From NCBI GenBank assembly GCA_038502055.1, contig JAXRKN010000042.1, positions 186,001 through 250,000 of the forward strand: a DNA stretch of 64,000 nt, given 5' to 3'. The translations under genes and the position numbers were made by a program. The notes below the pieces were generated by a model. It ran no database searches. It was not told the origin of the DNA and saw nothing but the letters and a program-made list of their open reading frames with translations. Shown in pieces: positions 1 to 12,605 of this stretch. This DNA comes from Tanytarsus gracilentus. Its lineage: Eukaryota > Arthropoda > Insecta > Diptera > Chironomidae. The stretch's first letter is position 1; each line of letters opens with the position of its first letter.

Positions 1-1218
1 ATCGCAATTTATTGAGATGCACAAAGAAAATCCTGCCAATATCCGAGAGATATAAGAGAAAAACAACTCTTTTATGCACACACGAAGAAGTTTAATGTGT
101 GTCAACTACTTTTTAGTATTTTATTCAAGCATGAAGAAGAAAAGAAGAGATTTGTATAGATGACATGAGATGAGCCTTATAAAAAATATTATAAAAGAAT
201 TTTCAGTCTCATAATAACAATGCAATGCGATTATTTAGAGTGAAGGAGAGTAAAAAATTATTTCAGGGATTGGGATAAAATTTTTGCACAAAAAAATTAA
301 AAATTTAAAGAAATTTCACTCAAAAGCTTTAAAAATTCTATAATTTAATTTTTCAACAGAATTTTAAGTCAGCAAAAGATTTTCGATCCCTGAAAGAAAT
401 TTTTTCTATTTGTAAAAACTTTTAATGGAATGAACCTCCTTCTTTCTTCTCTCCGCTTTTATTTACTTTCAACATAAATGCCATTTTTATTTTTCTAATG
501 TAAAGTAGAGATGGATGTGAAAAGTGCAATGATTCCACCGCGTCATGTTACCGCGGTGCGTTGAACTCAGCATTTGCTCATTTAGAAGCTCATTTATAAT
601 AAGTGAGATTGTGAAAATGGAAAAGCACGAGAAAGTTTTCTAATTATGGTTTTAGATCTAAACGGAAGGCTCTGATAAATTTCCAGCATCATCTAGTTCC
701 TACATCAATGCTGCTTTGCAGATGTTCTTCTCTCTCTTTTTTTATTTATTTATTTCCACACGGAAACTATCAAAACAGATAATATATAAATGGAAGAAAT
801 GAATGCGAATGTGGTGTATGAAGAGAAGTAATTAAGTAAGCAAATATTGCGCATATGGTGCACACACGAGAGTTTTGTATATGTGATTTAACTCGTAATC
901 AAGTTGCACATTGAGGGTTTTTCTAAAATATACCTTGAATAATAAATCTTTCTAATGGTTGTCGGATAATCACGTGTGCTAGTGAGGTTACCAAAAGTGG
1001 CTGAGGTATTGAGGTTGGGATAAAAAATTAATTTTAATTATAAATATAAATGAATATTTCAAAAAAACCTCAATACCTCATTCATCCCTCTAGTTTGTAT
1101 ATTTTTCTTATGTTACCATAGCACAAGAAATTAATTAATTATTGTAGCAAAATTAAAATGTTTTTCAAAGAAGAAACAAAGACTTATTAAATAAATGTAT
1201 AAAAGATCAAATTTTATT
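1..1218. other. Intergenic DNA, no gene seen
   Basis: AT-rich sequence with no supported gene. It contains a 15-bp perfect inverted repeat (1002-1016 and 1066-1080, loop of 49 bp) just downstream of the 3' end of the SAYSD1 homologue. Confidence 0.6.
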
Positions 1219-1867
1219 TTACAATTGTCTTAATCCGAGTTGTTTTTCAAACATTTCAGCCTTAAAGGTGCCATCAATAGCTTCACAGTTTTCATTAAAC
1301 ACGCTGTATGCGCTGATCTCTTTACGAGCACTTCGTGGTTTAACTCGAGTGTTGAAACAAATTCCAATCAGGATTGATAACATGAAGAAAACGGCACCGA
1401 AACTTAGTTCTATTGCTATTGCATACAATGTGATCCAAATTAGAAAATATATCAGCCAGGTACAGTAAGTCATCCAAGATCGACCGTTTGTTGGTTGAGA
1501 TTCTAAAGTCTCCGATGATGCAATCGACTCGTTTTCGATGATTTCATCATCAACGTCATCGGGGTCAATATTCTGGAGATGAAATTAATTTATTAATTTT
1601 TAACGGTTAAATTTAAATTTAATTGGGGTCATTTCAAAATTATGTGACATTTGATTTAGAATTTTAATTTTTAAAGTAATGAAAAAATAAAATTTATTAA
1701 ATAATTTCTAAAATTTATTTTACCTCAACTTCAACTTTCGTCTCATCCTTTTTTTTATCACCACTGCCAACATTTATCGAGACCATTTTAAAAAACTTCT
1801 CTTTCAGACTATTAAACTGTTCAACTCGTCTCTTTCGTAATCGATAAGTTGCTAATTTCTCTTCCAT
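1219..1867 (-). CDS. Saysd1: SAYSvFN-domain protein (SAYSD1 homologue), ER membrane
   Basis: Two exons, 1867..1724 and 1572..1219, joined in phase 0, give 166 residues (human SAYSD1 is about 183). The N-terminus starts MEEKLATYRLRKRR, the basic segment typical of the family, followed by a Lys/Glu-rich linker and an acidic stretch. Around residues 85-110 lies a hydrophobic hairpin-like segment (YCTWLIYFLIWITLYAIAIE) and a second hydrophobic run. Then comes the diagnostic SAYSVFN motif, and the C-terminus is EKQLGLRQL. In animals SAYSD1 is an ER membrane protein that recognises stalled, UFMylated ribosomes at the translocon and directs clogged nascent chains to lysosomes. The donor is GTAAAA and the acceptor CCAG. 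The start is the only ATG that restores the conserved N-terminus. Confidence 0.94.
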
Positions 1868-3822
1868 GCCTGATTAATTGTTTACATTAAAGAATTTTCC
1901 ATATCAACAATGATATTTTTGCAAAAATAATTTCTCGCAACAAAAGTTTATTTTTGAAAACGTAAACACAAATAGAAGATGATGCGAGTGGAAGTAATGA
2001 GCGGAGAATTTTTTCTGTGGACGTTCCATGCGATATGAAAGTGAACGTTAGAAACGTGCAATGAAAAAAAATTAAATTTCATAAAACTGAGAAAATAATT
2101 TATCATTGAATTTCCTAAAATTTGAATCGATTTTAGTTAAAACTACTAAGAAATTAATGATATCATGATGTGTCTGTTAATCATAATCAAATTATCCTAA
2201 ATTGACAAATTTTTAATAAATCAAACAATTATTTTTATGATGCCGACTCAGTTTCAATTTTTTTGCTCGCTCTTTATCATTCGATATATCGAGAAACATC
2301 GTCAGTCAGCATTTCAGAAATAAATGAAATTAAATCAAATATAAAATTTTAATGCAATTTTCAAACACACATATATTTGATATCCTCTCAATGCACGATG
2401 TTACGGTTCTCACTCTCCAGTGTATATTGATCTAAAATGAAATTAATGCATGTGCGAGTGGCATTGAGGGAAAAAAGAGCTTTTTCATCGAAAATGCGAG
2501 GATATTCAATAGCTGCATAATAATGACTATTGTGGTGGAGAGTCAAAGTGAGATTGAGTGGGGTCGATTTAATAAATTTATTAATTCAAAATTAATAATT
2601 TTCAATCCAATAAAAAATTAAATGCTTTAATACAAAAATTATAAAATAAATTAATCCAAAATTCAAAAGAATCCGAGGAGCTTCCAACGTAAAAGTTTTT
2701 CAACATTAGATTGTAATAATAAGCATGTATTATTGCCTTTTATTTCCCCATAAAGTTCAATCACGATAAAATGCATTAAACACTCGACTCAATGAACGGT
2801 TTTAAGTGCTTTTCATAGCCATTTTAATTTTTATAATGCATCGAGAAGTTGGCGATGAGAAACATAAATTAACTCTCTCATTTTCACCCTTTCTTATCAC
2901 CCGTTAAACTTTTTTTTTCGCTCTCGTGTGCATGTCAATGTCTTACAACCCTGTAGACCCTAATTAACATCCAAATTTTTGCCCTTCATCATCATTGCCG
3001 CTGTCGTCCTTTTTATATTTTTTTGAATAAGACAGAGTTGGCAAAAAAATTAAATAAATTTAAAAACTTTTATTAAAATTTTAAAAATATTGATTGAAAT
3101 TTTTTTGAAACACATTAAAAATTTAATTTAAAAATTTTTTTAAATAAAATAAAATTTTAAAAAAATTTAATTTTAAATTTCCGTTAAAATTTTAAATCTC
3201 TCCTCAAAATTCAAAACACCCACAAACGATCGCAAACTCAATAACAAAAAATCCCTCTTGAAACCTTCGCCAATTATCGCTGTTTAAAAACTCTGCCAAT
3301 GCCTTGGAGAGAAACATATTTCCGAGGAGACCCATCGGTACCAAATAAATCATTGCGAGAGAAAAGGAAGGAAAAAATCTTCTTTTTATGTGCGATCCTT
3401 GAACCTTTTTTTCTCTCTCTCGCTGAATGAAGGCCTTTTGCCATGGCTTACGCATTGAAACACAAAAAAGCAGCAAAATAATAATTAATATTCTACATAG
3501 CTTGGCCCCGCTCTGACTTTATGAATCTATTGAACTCGCAGATCGTAAACAAAAGGCACGCCGAAAGGCCTTTATGTAATTAATTTTCCTAATTGATGTT
3601 TTTCTCGCTCTATTACTCCATCATTGACGCTTTTTCACATCGCATCCGTATAAATGCTGCGAAAACTATTTTTTTTCACATCGGGATTTCGACATCGCAT
3701 CATTTGAGGACGAGGAGGGAGGTAATTCAATTTTCTGCCTTTTTGCGTGTGAATTTTTTCCTCGCTCGATGGCGTTATAGATGGGAAAATGATGCAAAAA
3801 TAGAGTAGCATCGAGTTCAGTT
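1868..3822. other. Intergenic DNA, no gene seen
   Basis: Long AT-rich stretch with (A/T)n runs, especially 3020-3200. A 90-codon minus-strand frame at 3204-3476 has no recognisable domain and is not called. Confidence 0.55.
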
Positions 3823-4927
3823 TAAAGTTAAACTTTAAAAAATTTAGATTAGATTAGATTAGATTACAGTCAGGTAGCCACTACCGAAGTAGGAAGACGT
3901 CCGACGCAACCTCACATGATTGACCCGCGATTCCTCAGAAAAGCGAAGCCTAGTGGGCTACTTAGGCAAGTATCTACAGTCGATACGAACCACAGGTACG
4001 AACACACCCCTGACTGGAGTAAATACAATTAGATAATCATTAGTGAGAACCGATGCCGGGCAAACACCCTCTATCATCGGCTTTGGTTAATAGGGAATTT
4101 TAAAATACCTTTACGGCAATGTTAGTGTGTTAGTGTTTTTTTTTTGTAAGTTTTTGTTTTCGAATGATTTATTGTTTGTAGTTTCTAGAGAAACTACGGC
4201 TAAGAACAGTCTTGTTTACTGAACAGATATTACAGTTTCCAACTAATCAAAACCAAATCAACATTTTATCTGTCTCAAATCACTTGGAGAAAAGCCGTGA
4301 TTCCACCACTACCTTCCTCAACTGAGACTAGTGTACACAGTTGGTGTGTCGAGTCAAAATATATGTCCGTTGTCCATTTTAGAACAATCACAAACACAAA
4401 CCCTCCCTCGAGATCGAAGTGTGCAAATCCCTTAACTCCTATCTATAAATATCCTTTGGAACAAAATTAAAACAAAATTACAAGTCCCTGGCTGACATTT
4501 TTATTTTGAAAACGAAATTTACCCAATTCACTCATCAACAAAAAAAAACTTCCCCTGTTTAACCTAAACTTGTTTCAAAATAACTCCATTTCCGTTCCTC
4601 AACTGATCCTTACTGGAATTCAGTTGAACCCTGTCACACTTTTACCAAAATAAATTACATTACATTACATTACATTACATTACATAGTTACCCATGAAAA
4701 TTTTCTTGAAGAATCCTCAATGAACAATTTTTCCAAAACAGACTTCCTTCCTTCCAAATTGAGTGTACTCGAACATTTTCTGTCACTACCTGTCCTAATC
4801 TAACTAACAAGCCACTTTTACCGACCCTAGCACTGCCAAAACCCAATTAATCACCGGAGCAAATAATTTTTGCAACTCACTTTTTCAACGCACACTTCGA
4901 TCCTAAAGTTAAACTTTAAAAAATTTA
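3823..4927 (-). mobile_element. Non-LTR-type insertion with pentanucleotide tail and 24-bp TSD
   Basis: A 24-bp sequence beginning taaagttaaactttaaaa is repeated perfectly at 3823-3846 and 4904-4927 and brackets 1057 bp of different, less AT-rich DNA (3847-4903). The left end of the insert is a GATTA tandem repeat, read on the minus strand as a 3' (TAATC)n tail. This is the usual signature of target-primed reverse transcription. A second pentanucleotide array, (TTACA)n, sits at about 4653-4685 in the opposite sense, so the insert may be composite. No long reading frame is present, so it is a SINE-like or 5'-truncated, non-autonomous copy. Strand is inferred from the tail. Confidence 0.75.
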
Positions 4928-7900
4928 AATAAATTTTAAAATGATTCGAAAAAATTCGAAGCTTAATTTTCTATAAATTAACTAAATCTAAAAAAAATTC
5001 ATCATTGCATTTTCAACTTAAAATCTCCATTTTCAAATCACATCACATCTAAATTTTAGTATGCACATAATACTTTTTATAAAGCTTCACTGTAAGCCTT
5101 TTTTTCGGGGTAGAGGATAGTATCCAACATCAGCAGTTGTGACGGGATGAATAACAAATTGTTCTCTTCATATAAATCGCACACATGTCGTTTAAAATGG
5201 AGAAAGAGGAAAAATCAAGTTTTAGTTCCTCTCTCTCCCCCGTCATACAGCTCGCAATATGTCGGAGAGTGAGAACATTAAATATTCTATGAAGCAAGTA
5301 TGATGTATGTACGAGAGAGAATGAGGAGCAATTTGATATGATGATGGCACAATTTCATAAATACATAAAAAAAAGAGGAAAATGCTGCAGCAATGCTACA
5401 ACAATTTTAATGTGTGCACATTTCTATATGTGGAACATTTTAAGCTACGATTATGTGTGGTGAGAAAAAAAGGAAACTCGAAAAAAGAGTGAAGGGGAAA
5501 GGATGAATGATAAAATTCAAGTACATTATGCATTATGTTAATGCTGATATGCATGCAACTTATGAATGTTCATCGGTGAACTCTTTTTGTCGAGTGCATC
5601 TCGAAAATTAGCTCGAGGTTCACAAAAACGATTTAGAGCTCTCGAAATTTTAAATTTCTGTTAAACGCGACATTTTACGCGTAAATTCCGCCTCATTATT
5701 ATAAATTCAAATATAAATCAGCCATAAATTTTTATTGATGGCAAAAATTTTAATTAGTACTTCTCGATAATTCATATTGTCAGTTGATTGCTGATGATGA
5801 TGTTTATGAAAATCGATAATTAGCAGGTTTAATGGAAATGTTTTAAGGGTTTTTTTGGTTTTCCATTATGAATTATGATAAGTTTTAAATTGAAAAGTTT
5901 CAATTTGGAAATTAATGGCGTGTATAAATAATTTCGGTGTCACAACATGGTGAAATTAATTGAATAACAGGAAGATTTATATTTTAATCCATGACTTTAA
6001 TTTAAACCCACGATTAAATTTAATCTAGATTTAAAATAATTTAAGCTAATGAAAGTTTATAAAATTTCACGCTCACTTAAAAATCCTCTTGTCATTAATT
6101 TATTGAGCTTTTTGAACCATTCTTCTTTTTATGTACATTCAAAAAATGAAGCTTTTAATCCCTAATCAATTTTCATCATGTTCAATGTTAACTTCACAAT
6201 TCCCCCTCGTCACCTGTCAAATCTCCAGCTTAGACCCTGTTAACAAATTGACAGCTTTGTAATTTAATTTTTCCCCTGCTCTAATCGCATCACTATGATA
6301 AATATTCATGACGCAAATTCTCATCATCGGTTGGTTTTATGTTTTATCCATCATGGAATAGCGAAAAGAGAAAAAATAATATTTTCCGCTTCGAGAAGTT
6401 ATAAGTCCCCGAGGACTATCAGAAACTCATCATTTTTCTGTTATATGCGATGAGCAAAAGATAAAAGTTCTTTTTCCTCATCGCTTTTCCACTTCAATCA
6501 AGTATCAAATACATTGGAATGTAAAAACATCGATGAGTTACGTTGATGCCAAAATGAGATGAAATCTCTTCGCAAACTAAAAAGTTTTCTCATCAATAAC
6601 TCGTTTCTGATATGGAAGATGATGCATGATGGATGATTTGTGTGTTTGACTAAAAAATGATGGAGGAAAAATTATGGATTTGATTGTTTTTGAATCGATT
6701 TGCAAAAAAGTGTGATTGCAACTTTTGAAAATTAAAAAAAAATATTTTTACAAAAACTTTTTCATTTTTTATTAAACTAATTTTATTTTGGATCAAAGTG
6801 CAAAGAAATTTATCTTGATAACAATAATTTCCTCATGATTGCATCACAATAAAATCATATATGTAGTTGCAAAGCTCGGCATTCGATATATTGAAAGCCA
6901 ACATCAGGCGATAAAAACAACCGCAAAACTCAATAAAAAACAACTTCACTCTAATATAATTTTATTTTCCCTCCTCTCCTCCTGTATTTTTGTCTCGAAA
7001 AGCGTAAGAAAAACTTTTTTTGCTCTATTGTGAGAAATTTCTGTTGTCAGCTCTTCATCTTCCTTGAGTGGAGTTTTCTATCTATTTCTTTTTTTAAAAA
7101 AAAGGTCACCAAAAATACACAGAAAATTTTTATTAGCTAAACTTCGATTAAACGAGAGAGAAAAACTTTTTCATTGCTGAATAGCTCAGACACGATAAAA
7201 AACTTTTGATTGTGAGTTTTGACTCCAGTTGTCACAATTGTGGTTGTTAGTCATAAAAAAATATTTTTTAAATTGACTGCTATTGTTATAGTTTGCATTA
7301 TGGGAGCTTTTTAAGATGAGGGAGATTTTATGATGAGGTTAAGATAAAGTTTTAATGAAACGATGCGGGTTTATGATTATGAAAATTTTGATGTCTGTTA
7401 AAAAGTTGTAAACTCAAGAAATATTTTAGAATTTTAAAGATTAATTTTTTTCCCTTTTATAATTAAATAAAAATTTAATCTGAGAATAATTTTTTAAAAT
7501 TAGTCTTAAAAAAATTATTTCAAAGAATAATAAAAACAACTTTATGATGTTCTCGTGGATAGGAAATGTTTTTTAGTCTATCCGTTTGTCTTAAACCTCG
7601 CATGTTGATTGCTCTCCATAAAATTTTCTCCGTAAGGAAACTTTTTAAGCACCATAAAATTTGAGGAGGGCATTTTGTCATAAATAAAGTGAAATCACAT
7701 AAAACAAATGGTCTTTTTGTGTTTTAAGGCTTTCAGAGGGTTCGCAAGGAGGAGTGAGCGGAGTGTTAAGGAGGAAATTTTATGAGTTAGAATGACACCT
7801 CTAATCTACATGAAAAACAACTCTCGACCTCGCTTCCGGCCTTGATTTTCCGAGTTGCTCAAATTATTTTTATCAAATCTCGATAAATTTCCGCATCAGA

Positions 7901-9177
7901 GTCTCACAACTGCCATAACTACCATCTTCACATCCCTCATAAATAAATTTAATTCTGCTCCATAGAGCATAAGTCTTTATTAGGCACTTGCTCATAATTC
8001 AAAATCATATATTTGAATATAAAATCTCTCGCACACACATATTTACACGTTATAAATATTTAGAAACTCATCATGATTGAAATATGTAATTAGGATTTGC
8101 ATCTTATACGCTCGAAGTGCTTTTGATTATGTGAGAGGAAAAGTTTGTTCAGTGGGTTTGTTTACAGATTAATGAGTTTGAGGAAAATTATTTTATGAAA
8201 ATTAAGTAAAAGATTTTGAATTCAATTTCTAATGAATTTAAAAAAGGAATAATCATGTTTTAAAATTTGAGTATTTAAAATAATAAATTAGAATTTTATA
8301 AAACATTTCATCAACAGGCTCATCATAATCTCTTACAATTTATCACAATTACTTTCGTATAAAAATTTATGACGCGAAATGATCCAATATTGAGGAAGTC
8401 TGTGCACGCTCTGATTCATATACGCTGTTGATAAAGCTGAAAACGAATGCGGCCAAGAGCCATAATAAAAAACCATCAAAGGATATTTTGTGTGTTTACT
8501 GTTGTGTAACAAATTGCAAAGCTTTGTAAATTTTTATTTAAACTCAACGATAAAAAACGTAAAGCAGCTAAAAAATATTTTAATTTTTTTTACAAAGGTT
8601 TAAAAGCTTTTAGCACAAGAACAAATAATTTTCTCCCACTTGACTTTTAGAGCTTTTTTTATGCAAAATTTTAATTGGATGCTGTTTGATTAAAACTAAA
8701 AGTCAGAATTCTCATATTGAAAAGTTGGTTTTTGACGGAAAAAATCCATCAAAAGGTGATCAAAGAAAAAGTTTTGATATCTTGTAAAAATTTGACCTTT
8801 TTCCTTCTTCTTCTTACATTGCAACCAAGAAGTCTCTAGTTGCGTGATATGGGATGAGGAATTATGTTTAATGGGTTTTTGATATCACGTCTTGTGACAT
8901 TAATTACGGTCTGTTGTCTCAATTTGCTACACACTAAGCACAAAACTTTTCTCGTTTAGAATTGGAGTCGGAGACAGAAGGAAAGATTAGAAATTATATA
9001 CAAGAAAATGATGTTCACATTAGCATTCAGTGAGTGTGTAAACTATAGAGAGATACATATATTTTGTGGCAATGGTTTTGAACTAAAATGTCAAAATACA
9101 CAGTAAGTTCATACCCCTTGAAAAATTATTAACATTACCACAATTTTTCAATCACTAATAAATTTTATCTGAATTAT
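4928..9177. other. Intergenic DNA, no gene seen
   Basis: More than 4 kb without a frame that resembles a protein family. Long A/T runs, scattered ATG-rich short frames and no element ends that I can pair. Confidence 0.5.
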
Positions 9178-10584
9178 TTATGAAGCATAAAACTGCACCA
9201 AGATGATTTGATAAGAGACAATCCCGGTGGTGATGCTGGCCAATAAAGCCAAGTTGATTGTGTAGAATCCATATGCAGTAAAAATTATTGGTTGATGATT
9301 TAGTTGCATGTAAAATTTATGAATAAACTCGCGACACTCCTCGCTCATTTGTTCATAGTGTTCGCATTCAACTTTCGATACGTCCGTCGCAAGTTGAGTC
9401 ATCTAAAAAAATTTAAAATTTATGTAACGGTTTTTTCAAATTAAAAATAGTATTTAACGATTTTTAAAAATTCGAAATAATTTTCAACGGTATTTTAAAA
9501 CTCAAATTTAATTATTCAAATTTAGCTCACAAGTTTTTGAGTTTTCTGACACACTGACACTACCACGATGAGCAAAACTTGACCAATAATCAGCGTATAG
9601 GCGGTTTCTAAAACAATTAAAATAAATTTTTCAAAAATATCCATTAATAAATTTACCCGCAATCGTCTTTCCTTCGTTTCCTCCAACCAAAATTACAAAA
9701 ATTTGATACCCCGATGCAGTCAAAGTTATGACTAGCACAATCAACAGCATCAACATCGTAAAACCCATTGACTCGTTCAGCAAACTTGCATTTTCGTATA
9801 AAATGTTATAAATTTTCTTTGCCGAAATAAATTTCTTGAAGACATCATCGTAAAATCTTTGCGGTTTTACAACAATCAAGTTCAGGTCAAGTTCTTCAAT
9901 TACTTTTGGAGTTTGAGTATAAAAAATTTCCTCAATTAGATTGCTTAACGTGTTCAGCATAAAGTTGATCGTTTGCACATAAAAAACAAACTTAAAAACC
10001 GTTAAGAGAACAAAAATTACTGGCAAAGTTCCGCAGCAGTGAAAAAGAAAACTTTCGAAACTTTTCGCTTCCAAAACGATTAAAAATAATTCCGTTGCGA
10101 GCAGAAAAATTATCATCAGACTAACATTGATCTTAAACCGTCTTTTAATTGCCTGAAAAGTTTGAGAAATTTTAAAATCTTCAGTGGAAAGTTCAAAGAT
10201 TTTCTTAAAGTTTTCGAAAATTGTCGCGAGCTTTTTAGTTGAGAAAAATGATTGAAGAACGCTCGAAAAAATCACTAGAAAAAGTCCAAATTTCATCGAG
10301 TGCTGAATCGTGTAAGTTAAAATAGTTTTAGCCGTCACTTTTTCATCAAACAACTTCTCATCAGTAAAAATGTAAAATCCCATCAGACTCGTGTAAAGAA
10401 CGAGAAGGAAAATCATGTAAAATGCTCGAAAATACGGCAATTTTTTTGGAATTCCATCCTCTTTGAGAGTTTTCAGTGAAAAATACTGCAAACCAAATAT
10501 CTCAAAAATTAAAGTTGACGAATAAAGTTCGTCATTAAATTGCGGAGTTTTAACTTTTCTGATTTGTTCAAATTTTTGAATCAT
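9178..10584 (-). CDS. Gustatory receptor (7tm_7 chemoreceptor)
   Basis: Three exons, 10584..9657, 9607..9531 and 9402..9178, joined in phases 1 and 0, give 409 residues, the usual size of an insect gustatory receptor. The frame runs further upstream only from a GTG, so the ATG at 10584 (MIQKF) is chosen. The protein is a series of hydrophobic segments (about FYMIFLLVLYTSLMGFYIF, LFLVIFSSVLQSFF, INVSLMIIFLLATELFLIVL, LPVIFVLLTVFKFVFYV, FTMLMLLIVLVITLTASGYQ). The last exon carries the family signature: AYGFYTINLALLASI followed by SYQIILVQF, a match to TYhhhhhQF with Ser for Thr. Receptors of this family are ligand-gated cation channels with inverted topology in taste neurons. The ligand cannot be inferred. 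The gene is head-to-head with the first hydrolase gene, about 640 bp away. Confidence 0.9.
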
Positions 10585-11220
10585 TTTAAATTTTTTTTTG
10601 ACACTCAAACAATAAAACTTGACAGCCACTCAGCAATTCTCACACTGGCAGTCAAAAATTATTAGAATTTCAAAAAATTCATGCTCATTAATTATTGATC
10701 AGCGATTAAAGTAGATTATGATGTTGATCATGTCGTGACATTAACAATGAAATTGGAATTATATGACAATGGCTGAGTTAATTCACAGAATGTCGTGCAT
10801 ATTCACTTAAGGGAATTTCTACGTTCATTGATTGCACCCGAAGGTGAACACAAAATTAACATTTCACACACGAACCTAAATTAATTTATGAATTATTAAT
10901 AACTCAAGGATAATCAATTTATTTATGGATTTTAAAGTTGAAAAATTTAATTAAAAAAATCTAAAATTCTCTTAACGGCTCACAAACTTTTAGATTTTTT
11001 TATAATACATAAATCTTATGTTTAGCACACACAACTTTATAAGCCGGTTTCAAATGTATTAATAATTTTTAATGGTGTTGAATGTTGATGCGATCAGCTG
11101 CGACACTCACACCATAATTTCTTATCAGCATCATTTGTAACAAAAAAATTGAAGTGGTTTTGGAATTTTTAAAAAATATTTATTAAATCACAAGAATTTT
11201 GATTAATTAAAAAAATTAAT
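10585..11220. other. Shared 5' region of gustatory receptor and hydrolase 1
   Basis: About 640 bp between divergent start codons. Very AT-rich; I see no convincing core promoter element. Confidence 0.4.
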
Positions 11221-12216
11221 ATGAGTGACAAGTTTTATGATTTAGAGGTAAAAAAATTAAAAATTAATTAATGAAATTTAATTAAATTTATTTAGGTCGA
11301 AGACGTCAAAATTCCATTACCGTCTGGAGGACACATTGCAGGCAAATGGTGGGGTGACAGAACATTGCAACCATTTATTTGTCTTCATGGATGGCAAGAC
11401 AATGCTGGATCATTCGATCGACTCATTCCATTACTGCCGCAAGAGTTTTCTTACCTTGCTTTAGACTTCAGAGGATGTGGAAAAAGTTCAAAACTCCCAA
11501 ATGGCGTCAATTATCATTTCTTTGATAATCTTTATGCAATTCATTGCGTCATTAAGGAATACAAGTGGCAAAAGGTTAGATTTATTGCTCATAGCATGGG
11601 TTGTGGATTATCTTTTGTGTTTGCTGCTTTATTTCCTGATAAAGTTGACATGATAATTAATATTGAGTGTTTAAAACCTTGGTCTGAAAGAACGAACATA
11701 TTGATTGAGGAGTTAAGAGACACTGTTGAAAATTTTACGAAAGCTGACTTGAAAAATCAGGAGGTAAAAGAACCGAAAGCTTACACGCTTGAAGAAATTT
11801 CAGAAAAGATGGAAAGAAACCTTATTGGTAGCATCACAAAAGAAGTTACGCCTCATCTCATCGAACGTCAAATTGTGCCATCAAAAAAACATCCTGGAAA
11901 ATTTTGTCTAACCAAAGATGCGAGAATGAATTACAGCTTGGGCATTAACTTGAGTCAAATAGTTTATGTTGAATTAACGAGAGAACTAAAAATGCCTTTT
12001 ATGTACATTAAAGCAAAAAATTCTACAATATATGAAGATGAGGAAAATGTTGCTCCAGTTTTAAATGCTTTAAAGGAGCAAAATAATAATTTTGAGTATT
12101 TTATTGTAGATTCAACATATCATCATCTCCATTTGGTTGAACCTGAAAAGATTTCAGGAATAATTTGTGGATTTATCGAGAAATATTTGTTGAATGGAGT
12201 TAAAAGTAAATTGTGA
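11221..12216 (+). CDS. SERHL/kraken-type alpha/beta hydrolase, copy 1
   Basis: Exon 1 (11221..11247, MSDKFYDLE) joins exon 2 (11296..12216) in phase 0 to give 315 residues. The core begins VEDVKIPLPSG, then KWWG and the oxyanion-region motif CLHGWQDNAGSFDRLIPLLP, which is characteristic of serine hydrolase-like proteins (vertebrate SERHL2, Drosophila kraken). The nucleophile elbow is AHSMGCG with Ser at about residue 109, and the catalytic His is in the HHLHLVEPEK segment near the C-terminus. There is no signal peptide, so it is probably cytosolic or peroxisomal. Substrate is unknown. It is the first of three tandem copies that share the short first exon and the intron position just before V-E-D/E. 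Confidence 0.87.
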
Positions 12217-12605
12217 TAAAAAATGTGATGTTAAAGGGGTTTAAAGGTTAATGAAAAATCAAATATTAAATAATTTTATGAATTTAGGCAAACGAAAATA
12301 TTCAGAATAAAAAAACATTACAAATATAAAAAAAATTCTATTTTTATTTTAAAGATTTTGTTCAAAAATAAAATTTAAAAATTTTTGAAAATTTTGGTTT
12401 TTAAAAATTTAATCTAAAAAAATAAAATAATTAAACTAACTCAAATGTTTTTTTTATAAAAATACAATATATATTTTTTAATCTTTACGCTTACATTTTG
12501 CTATCAATGCTATCAACAATTATACATTAAAAAATGTACACACATTGAAAATTTCTTAAAAATGTGTTGAACACGAGAGGAAGAATTAAAAATAAATATT
12601 TTAAA

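Noticed and set aside
3204..3476. 90-codon minus-strand frame with a hydrophobic middle
   Set aside because: No recognised family, no convincing splice partners, no support beyond its length.
10585..10629. Upstream extension of the gustatory receptor frame
   Set aside because: It would begin at GTG, which is not a normal eukaryotic start; the ATG at 10584 is used.
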